Assembly: GCA_013331265.1 (NCBI GenBank)
Contig: DUGS01000002.1
Span: 5,125 to 13,678 of the forward strand
DNA: 8,554 nt
Direction of reading: 5' to 3'
Source of the DNA: Methanosarcina sp.
GTDB taxonomy: Archaea; Halobacteriota; Methanosarcinia; Methanosarcinales; Methanosarcinaceae
Shown: piece after piece, positions 5,149-8,554 of the stretch
Numbering within the stretch: the first letter of the stretch is position 1
Layout: each line of letters starts with the position of its first letter
Notes under the pieces: generated by a model
Databases searched by the model: none
The model's input: only the letters and a program-made list of their open reading frames with translations
Told to the model about the DNA's origin: nothing
Made by a program: the position numbers and the translations under genes

Positions 5149-6771
5149 ATGGGAGGAGCTGGGGTAGCCTGTAAATTTTTAGGAATTTTTATCATATTAA
5201 GTCTACTACTGCAGGGGGTTTGTGCAGCAGAAGAAAGCAATGAATCAAATGCAAATTCGAATTACACAATAAACGATACATTAAACGGAACAATAATTGG
5301 AAACATAAACGGCACAATAAACGGCACGATAAATGGCACGATAAACGATACCATTAATAATACAACAGTTAATGGAACAGTAGTTGGAACTATAAACGGC
5401 ACTATAAACGGTACAATAGATGGTACAATAAGTAACATAGAAATGTTTCCAAGGATTCTGTTGTTGCCACTTTTTATTGGAGCTCTTCTCTTTTTGTGCT
5501 GGTTGTGCCGGTTTTTCGATAGAATGAACTTCTGTTTTGTTACTTTTTTACTTTTAGCGTTATTATTATTTGTGTCTCTACAGCTTCATGCAGTTGATTT
5601 GATATTAGAAATAGTTCTTTATCTTCTCATTCTTTTGATATCAATTTTTATATTTATCATTATTGATCATGAAAATAAAAAAAGAAAGGGAGACAAAGGT
5701 AACAAAAGAGACGAAAGTTATGCAAGAGCTAAAAGTAACCTGATAATGTGGTTTCATGACATAGCAAGAAATTTTATTGTAATTTTTATAGTTCTTATAT
5801 GGCCTATAGTGCTTTTATATTTTGATTATAATAAAATAAGTTACATTACATTTTATGGAATAGAGAAATTGCAGTTTCCGGTCTACATAATCGCTGCATC
5901 ATTTGTAGGTATCCTCTCTTACCTTTTTTTAAGTATTGAAGACAGATTCAGCCAGCTCATTCCAGAATATATTACGATAAGTATTGCCTGGTCATATCTC
6001 AAAAGAATCCTTACTGCACCTTTTATAGCGCTAATAGGCTTCTATTTGCTAAATCACCTTCTAAGGATAGAAGAAATAAATGAGATAAATGATTATTTTG
6101 TTTTCGTGTTTGCTTTTTTTGCCGGAGTATTCACCAAAACGATAGAGACATGGATCTTTGCCTGGGTTCAAAAACTTCTTCCCGGAGATAAAAAGGATGA
6201 ATTCGATTCCAGGCTTGAATACAAAGTCGCAAACTCTTGCTTTGTCAAAAAACTCCGGCTCGATGAAGACCTCGCATATATGCTGTACAGTGTAAAAATA
6301 AGAACAATAGAAGACCTTGCAAGCTTCAATGATAACATTGATACACTTATATAGAAAATTAACCTTGATACCCGGAACCTGGGAGAGGGAACCGGATGCC
6401 CACTCAGAGAAAGGGAAAACCTGCTTGGAAACTATACAAGGGAACAACTCCAAATGTATACGAAAAGGGCAAAGCATTATACTGAGATGGATAAGAAATC
6501 AAGTTTAGTCAAAGACCTCAAAATGGACAGAGATTTAGCATTCAAGCTTTGCATCCGTGCCGATATAAAAGACCTTAACGGCCTGATAAACTGTGATCCA
6601 AAATATGTTCATAAAAAAATTTGTGATTACAGAACGGAGGCTCAGGAGGCTCATGACAGATTGTGTGAATGTTCAGAAGAAGTGATTCAAAACTTCAAGG
6701 AAAAAGCAAAGGCAGAATTAACAAAGAAAACAAAAAGAGAACTCAAGGACCCCGATACTTCATGGTCTTGA
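5149..6771 (+). CDS. Seven-helix membrane protein with N-glycosylation repeat and in-frame UAG (probable pyrrolysine), 540 aa
   Basis: I do not recognise a named family. Read through the UAG at codon 402, the frame is open to the TGA at 6769-6771. Residues 1-27 look like a signal peptide (FLGIFIILSLLLQGVCAA). Residues 31-93 are a low-complexity Asn-Gly-Thr-Ile segment with 13 N-X-S/T sequons. About seven membrane helices follow, near 102-121, 127-147, 150-172, 209-225, 244-262, 287-304 and 316-335. The Lys/Arg-rich loop at 176-188 falls on the inside, which places the repeat outside and the tail in the cytoplasm. The tail has two similar helical domains, VKKLRLDEDLAYML...IEDL (366-404) and VKDLKMDRDLAFKL...IKDL (454-491), reminiscent of helix-hairpin-helix folds. 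A charged Lys/Glu-rich helix ends the protein. If UAG stopped translation, the product would be 401 residues and the first domain would lose its last helix. Function is unknown; surface sensing or envelope anchoring is only a guess. Confidence 0.7.
5305..5427 (+). repeat. 12-bp coding minisatellite encoding Ile-Asn-Gly-Thr
   Basis: Near-identical 12-bp units of the type ataaacggcaca run in tandem at 5305-5352 (four units) and 5392-5427 (three units), with degenerate units between. Each unit codes I-N-G-T or a variant (I-N-D-T, I-D-G-T). Because the unit is a multiple of three, copy number can change without a frameshift. This makes it a likely length-variable site among strains. Confidence 0.85.
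6352..6354 (+). other. In-frame UAG, candidate pyrrolysine codon
   Basis: TAG is codon 402 of the membrane-protein frame. The same frame continues without a stop for 138 further codons with coding-like content. By alignment of the two tail domains (TLI-UAG-KI against YVH-K-KI), the UAG takes the place of a lysine. Methanosarcina decodes UAG as pyrrolysine through tRNA-Pyl and PylRS and uses UAG rarely as a stop. A weak imperfect hairpin (ctggg 6379-6383 with ctcag 6403-6407, one G-U pair) lies downstream; it does not make a convincing insertion element, and none is strictly needed in these organisms. Confidence 0.65.
6454..6771 (+). CDS. C-terminal part of the UAG-containing protein (would be listed as a separate 105-aa gene by standard gene finders)
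   Basis: The first ATG after the UAG begins here, in the same frame as the upstream gene. The segment holds the second helical domain (SLVKDLKMDRDLAFKLCIRA, then IKDLNGLINCDP) and a Lys/Glu-rich end. There is no Shine-Dalgarno site before this ATG or before the next one at 6487, and no promoter-like element between 6355 and 6453. The 33 codons from 6355 to 6453 are also open and in frame. I therefore treat it as part of the 5149-6771 gene. Independent translation would be the alternative if UAG acts as a stop, or the two parts could be a broken gene. Confidence 0.3.
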   Translation: MYTKRAKHYTEMDKKSSLVKDLKMDRDLAFKLCIRADIKDLNGLINCDPKYVHKKICDYRTEAQEAHDRLCECSEEVIQNFKEKAKAELTKKTKRELKDPDTSWS

Positions 6772-6844
6772 CCACAACCTGATATTCTTTGTCAACTTCT
6801 GGACATAAAACCGGAAAGATCCTCAATTTAATTTAAGTGCGCCT

Positions 6845-6891
6845 CAATCTTTTTTTGGATTGGATTTTCTAATTTTCGGACACCCTTTTTT
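6845..6891 (+). terminator. T-tract terminator after the membrane protein gene
   Basis: Seven Ts at 6850-6856 sit inside a small caatc...gattg hairpin (6845-6849 with 6858-6862), and six Ts follow at 6886-6891. Oligo-T runs are the main intrinsic termination signal for archaeal RNA polymerase. They lie about 75-120 nt after the TGA at 6769-6771. Confidence 0.45.
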
Positions 6892-6897
6892 GTATTT

Positions 6898-6944
6898 CAC
6901 TATTTAGAACCCCGGATTCTCACCGGGTACGAAGCAGCCGGCTT
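6898..6944. repeat. GC-rich hairpin repeat, left copy
   Basis: The segment cactatttagaaccccgg followed by attctcaccggg forms a perfect 5-bp stem (cccgg 6911-6915 with ccggg 6923-6927, 7-nt loop), then runs into gaagcagccggc. It shares 17 of 20 bases (6908-6927) with 8356-8375 on the other side of the nuclease gene, and both are preceded by cacta-tt. It may be a diverged copy of a genomic repeat family. Confidence 0.55.
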
Positions 6945-7126
6945 TTCTACAAAAATGCAAGCAAAATTACTATAATCTGCACTTTCAGGATTTAAGGTTT
7001 TGACAAATTCGAAGCTGATCAAAACCCTCATTATAACACCAACCATGTTTCAGTTTGCTGAATAAGAAAATTATGAATAGGAGAAAAAAGAAAGTAACTT
7101 GCCGGAAAACTGTCTGGAAATTGATT

Positions 7127-8188
7127 ATGAGCTATAAGGGCAAACAGGGACTTGGGCCAACTTTAAATAACTCTATGCTGCTGGAAGACATTTGCCAACT
7201 GATCGAAGAGACACGCCTAGCAGTGGCTACTACCGTTAACGCCGGCCTGACGATGCTTTACTGGAATATAGGCAAACGCATCAATGAGGAAATTCTCAAA
7301 GGTGAACGGGCAGAGTATGGGCAGGAAATAGTCGCCTCGCTGGGGCGAGAATTGATAGCTGAGTACGGTAATGGATTCTCTGAAAAAAACCTGCGCAGGA
7401 TGATTCAGTTTGCCGAAGTATTCCCGGAAGAAAAAATTGTCGTGACACTGTTACGACAATTGAGCTGGTCACATTTCCTGGTTTTAATTCCATTAAAAGA
7501 TCCGCTTCAGCGCGAATTCTATGCTGAGATGTGCCGTATGGAGCGCTGGAGTGTGCGCACTCTGCGAAAACAGATTGATTCCATGCTCTATGAGCGCACA
7601 GCAATTTCACGCAAGCCTGAAGAAGTGATCCGCCATGACCTTGCCAACCTGAGAGAGCAGGACCAATTGACGCTTGAACTTGTTTTTCGTGACCCCTATG
7701 TCCTCGATTTTCTTGGCTTAAAAGACCATTATCTGGAAAAAGACCTGGAAGATGCCATCCTGCGCGAACTAGAGGCTTTTTTGCTGGAACTCGGCATTGG
7801 ATTTGCCTTTGTAGCCAGGCAGCGGCGCATCCAGATTGACGATGAAGATTTTTACATTGACCTCCTTTTTTACCATCGCTCCCTGCACAGGCTTATCGCT
7901 ATTGACCTGAAGCTCGGGAATTTCAAAGCCGAATACAAAGGCCAGATGGAACTTTACCTGCGCTGGCTGGACAAATATGAAAGGCAGCCGGGAGAAGAAT
8001 CCCCGCTGGGAATCATCCTCTGCGCCGGAAAGAAAGAAGAACAAATCGAACTGCTCGAACTGAGCCGTTCCGGAATCCACGTGGCTGAATACCTGACCGA
8101 ACTGCCGCCCCGCGAATTGTTGGCTGAAAGGCTGCAGCGTGCCGTAAGGACTGCAAAAGCAAGACTGAAGGCATACGATGACAAGTAA
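7127..8188 (+). CDS. DUF1016 / YhcG-family PD-(D/E)XK nuclease
   Basis: This is a full-length DUF1016 protein (353 residues from this start), a cytoplasmic member of the PD-(D/E)XK nuclease superfamily. The N-terminal helical domain carries the family words LYWNIGKRINEEIL, AEYGQEIV, GFSEKNLRRM, FPEEKIV and LRQLSWSHF (about residues 44-116). ERWSVRTLRKQIDSMLYERT follows at 139-158. The nuclease domain has the catalytic set in FYIDLLFYHR (Asp245), AIDLKLG (Asp260, Lys262) and the downstream GQM (Gln273); all look intact. Relatives often sit in type I restriction-modification loci or act as stand-alone genes, but no hsd genes are visible here. Codon use includes more CGC, GCG and CTG than the neighbours, hinting at transfer. 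I chose ATG 7127 because the frame before it (TTG 7055, ATG 7073) is Lys/Arg-rich and unlike the family. Ribosome binding sites are weak for all candidates. The substrate is unknown. Confidence 0.9.
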   Translation: MSYKGKQGLGPTLNNSMLLEDICQLIEETRLAVATTVNAGLTMLYWNIGKRINEEILKGERAEYGQEIVASLGRELIAEYGNGFSEKNLRRMIQFAEVFPEEKIVVTLLRQLSWSHFLVLIPLKDPLQREFYAEMCRMERWSVRTLRKQIDSMLYERTAISRKPEEVIRHDLANLREQDQLTLELVFRDPYVLDFLGLKDHYLEKDLEDAILRELEAFLLELGIGFAFVARQRRIQIDDEDFYIDLLFYHRSLHRLIAIDLKLGNFKAEYKGQMELYLRWLDKYERQPGEESPLGIILCAGKKEEQIELLELSRSGIHVAEYLTELPPRELLAERLQRAVRTAKARLKAYDDK

Positions 8189-8284
8189 CAGAAGCTGGTA
8201 ATTCCAGGACCTATATTTGCTGAGCCCCACTCTTTCCCATAACCGGACGCCCGGAACATGCAGGAGTTTACATTCTTTTCTAAC

Positions 8285-8314
8285 CTTATAAAATCTCAGC
8301 TTATAAGATCTCAG
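8285..8314. repeat. 15-bp tandem repeat, two copies
   Basis: cttataaaatctcag (8285-8299) and cttataagatctcag (8300-8314) differ at one position, and a partial third copy (ctt) follows. It lies in the non-coding gap after the nuclease gene. TATAAA-like words inside it could act as promoter elements, but no gene follows at a suitable distance. Confidence 0.75.
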
Positions 8315-8337
8315 CTTCCCCGAGTCTATGCAGGTGA

Positions 8338-8514
8338 GGGGCATCCACTATTCTTAACCCCGGGCTCTCACCGGTCGGCCGAGACGACCGGAATTCTCAA
8401 AATGAAGATGAAGATGAAAATGAAAAAAGAGGCAGAATAAAAAAAGCGAAAAATCTGTTTGTTCTAGCTGATTTTGACCTGCTGTGGATGGAGAAACTTA
8501 AAGAAAAGGAGTAA
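8338..8514 (+). pseudogene. Coding-like open frame without a start (possible gene fragment)
   Basis: A frame with no stop from 8338 to the TAA at 8512-8514 spans 58 codons but has no ATG, GTG or TTG start until very near its end. It runs across the GC-rich repeat, then an acidic stretch NEDEDENEK. That stretch comes from four tandem 6-bp units (atgaag/atgaaa, 8402-8425). It ends LFVLADFDLLWMEKLKEKE, the only part that looks truly coding. It could be the 3' remnant of a lost gene or chance. I do not recognise a family. Confidence 0.2.
8346..8391. repeat. GC-rich hairpin repeat, right copy
   Basis: This copy reads cactattcttaaccccgg followed by gctctcaccgg and then a perfect 7-bp hairpin, ccggtcg (8371-8377) with cgaccgg (8385-8391). 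It corresponds to the left copy at 6898-6944 in the same orientation. The pair brackets the nuclease gene. Confidence 0.55.
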
Positions 8515-8516
8515 TT

Positions 8517-8536
8517 CAGATAGAAAAATCTATCTG
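8517..8536. terminator. Perfect 7-bp hairpin near the window end
   Basis: cagatag (8517-8523) pairs exactly with ctatctg (8530-8536) around a 6-nt A-rich loop, directly after the TAA of the 8338-8514 frame. It could be a transcript end or a regulator site. The flanks are AT-rich without a long T-run, so the terminator call is weak. Confidence 0.3.
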
Positions 8537-8554
8537 TAAATTTGAAAAGTTTAT

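Larger units (their letters stand above)
6772..7126. other. Non-coding gap between the membrane protein and the nuclease
   Basis: No gene is seen here. The gap carries T-rich tracts suited to termination of the upstream gene, a GC-rich hairpin repeat at 6898-6944 and AT-rich elements that could promote the nuclease gene. The latter include actataatc around 6968-6976 and cattataac around 7029-7036. An open frame in phase with the nuclease begins at TTG 7055, but its first 24 codons are Lys/Arg-rich and do not resemble the family. Confidence 0.5.

Noticed and set aside
5305..5427. A CRISPR array
   Set aside because: The 12-bp units are contiguous, in frame and code a repeating peptide; there are no spacers.
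6355..6420. A pyrrolysine insertion (PYLIS-like) hairpin after the UAG
   Set aside because: Only a short imperfect stem with a G-U pair can be drawn. It is not strong evidence, and read-through in Methanosarcina does not depend on it.
6061..6477. A 138-codon minus-strand open frame across the UAG
   Set aside because: It is antisense to the membrane protein, lacks family features and is explained as a shadow of the plus-strand coding frame.
7769..8344. A 191-codon minus-strand open frame
   Set aside because: It overlaps the catalytic part of the DUF1016 gene in antisense; the plus-strand protein is clearly recognisable.
8258..8440. A 60-codon plus-strand open frame with a Lys-Met repeat end
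   Set aside because: It runs through tandem repeats and the hairpin element, has no ribosome binding site, and its composition is that of non-coding DNA.

Overview
The window looks like a chromosomal segment of a methanogenic archaeon of the Methanosarcina group. The reasons are moderate GC with AT-rich intergenic gaps, Shine-Dalgarno sites of the GGAGG(TGAT) type beside genes whose TATA box sits about 26 nt before the start codon (leaderless style), a NosD-type surface beta-helix protein, a COG1313-type radical SAM protein, and an in-frame UAG that behaves as a sense codon. The assignment is inferred from gene content and style, not from a marker gene.

Layout from left to right. (1) 375-1953, plus strand: a two-gene operon with a sodium:neurotransmitter-symporter (NSS) family amino-acid transporter and, one base after its stop, a 35-residue single-helix partner of the MetS type. 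(2) 1954-2303: a non-coding gap with a long imperfect stem-loop, a terminator-like hairpin and a 17-bp tandem duplication. (3) 2304-3752, minus strand: a 57-codon small gene lying downstream of a secreted NosD-like right-handed beta-helix protein. (4) 3753-3998: a divergent promoter region. (5) 3999-5087, plus: a PflX-like radical SAM protein. (6) 5149-6771, plus: a membrane protein with a signal peptide, an Asn-Gly-Thr-Ile repeat segment full of N-glycosylation sequons, about seven membrane helices and a cytoplasmic tail. This frame is interrupted only by a UAG at 6352-6354 and then stays open for 138 more codons. (7) 7127-8188, plus: a complete DUF1016/YhcG-type PD-(D/E)XK nuclease, flanked on both sides by a diverged GC-rich hairpin repeat. 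(8) 8189-8554: short repeats, a hairpin and a gene-fragment-like open frame.

The most interesting item is the membrane protein at 5149-6771. Read through the UAG, it gives a 540-residue protein whose cytoplasmic tail has two related copies of a small helical domain. The UAG falls inside the last helix of the first copy, at the position where the second copy has lysine. Pyrrolysine, a lysine derivative, is what Methanosarcina inserts at UAG, so this is a strong candidate for a pyrrolysine-containing membrane protein outside methylamine metabolism. No downstream start with a good ribosome binding site competes with read-through.

The genes do not form one pathway. Apart from the transporter pair, they look like independent units, several of them facing the cell envelope (transporter, secreted beta-helix protein, glycosylated-looking membrane protein). 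The nuclease may be a transferred defence-type gene.
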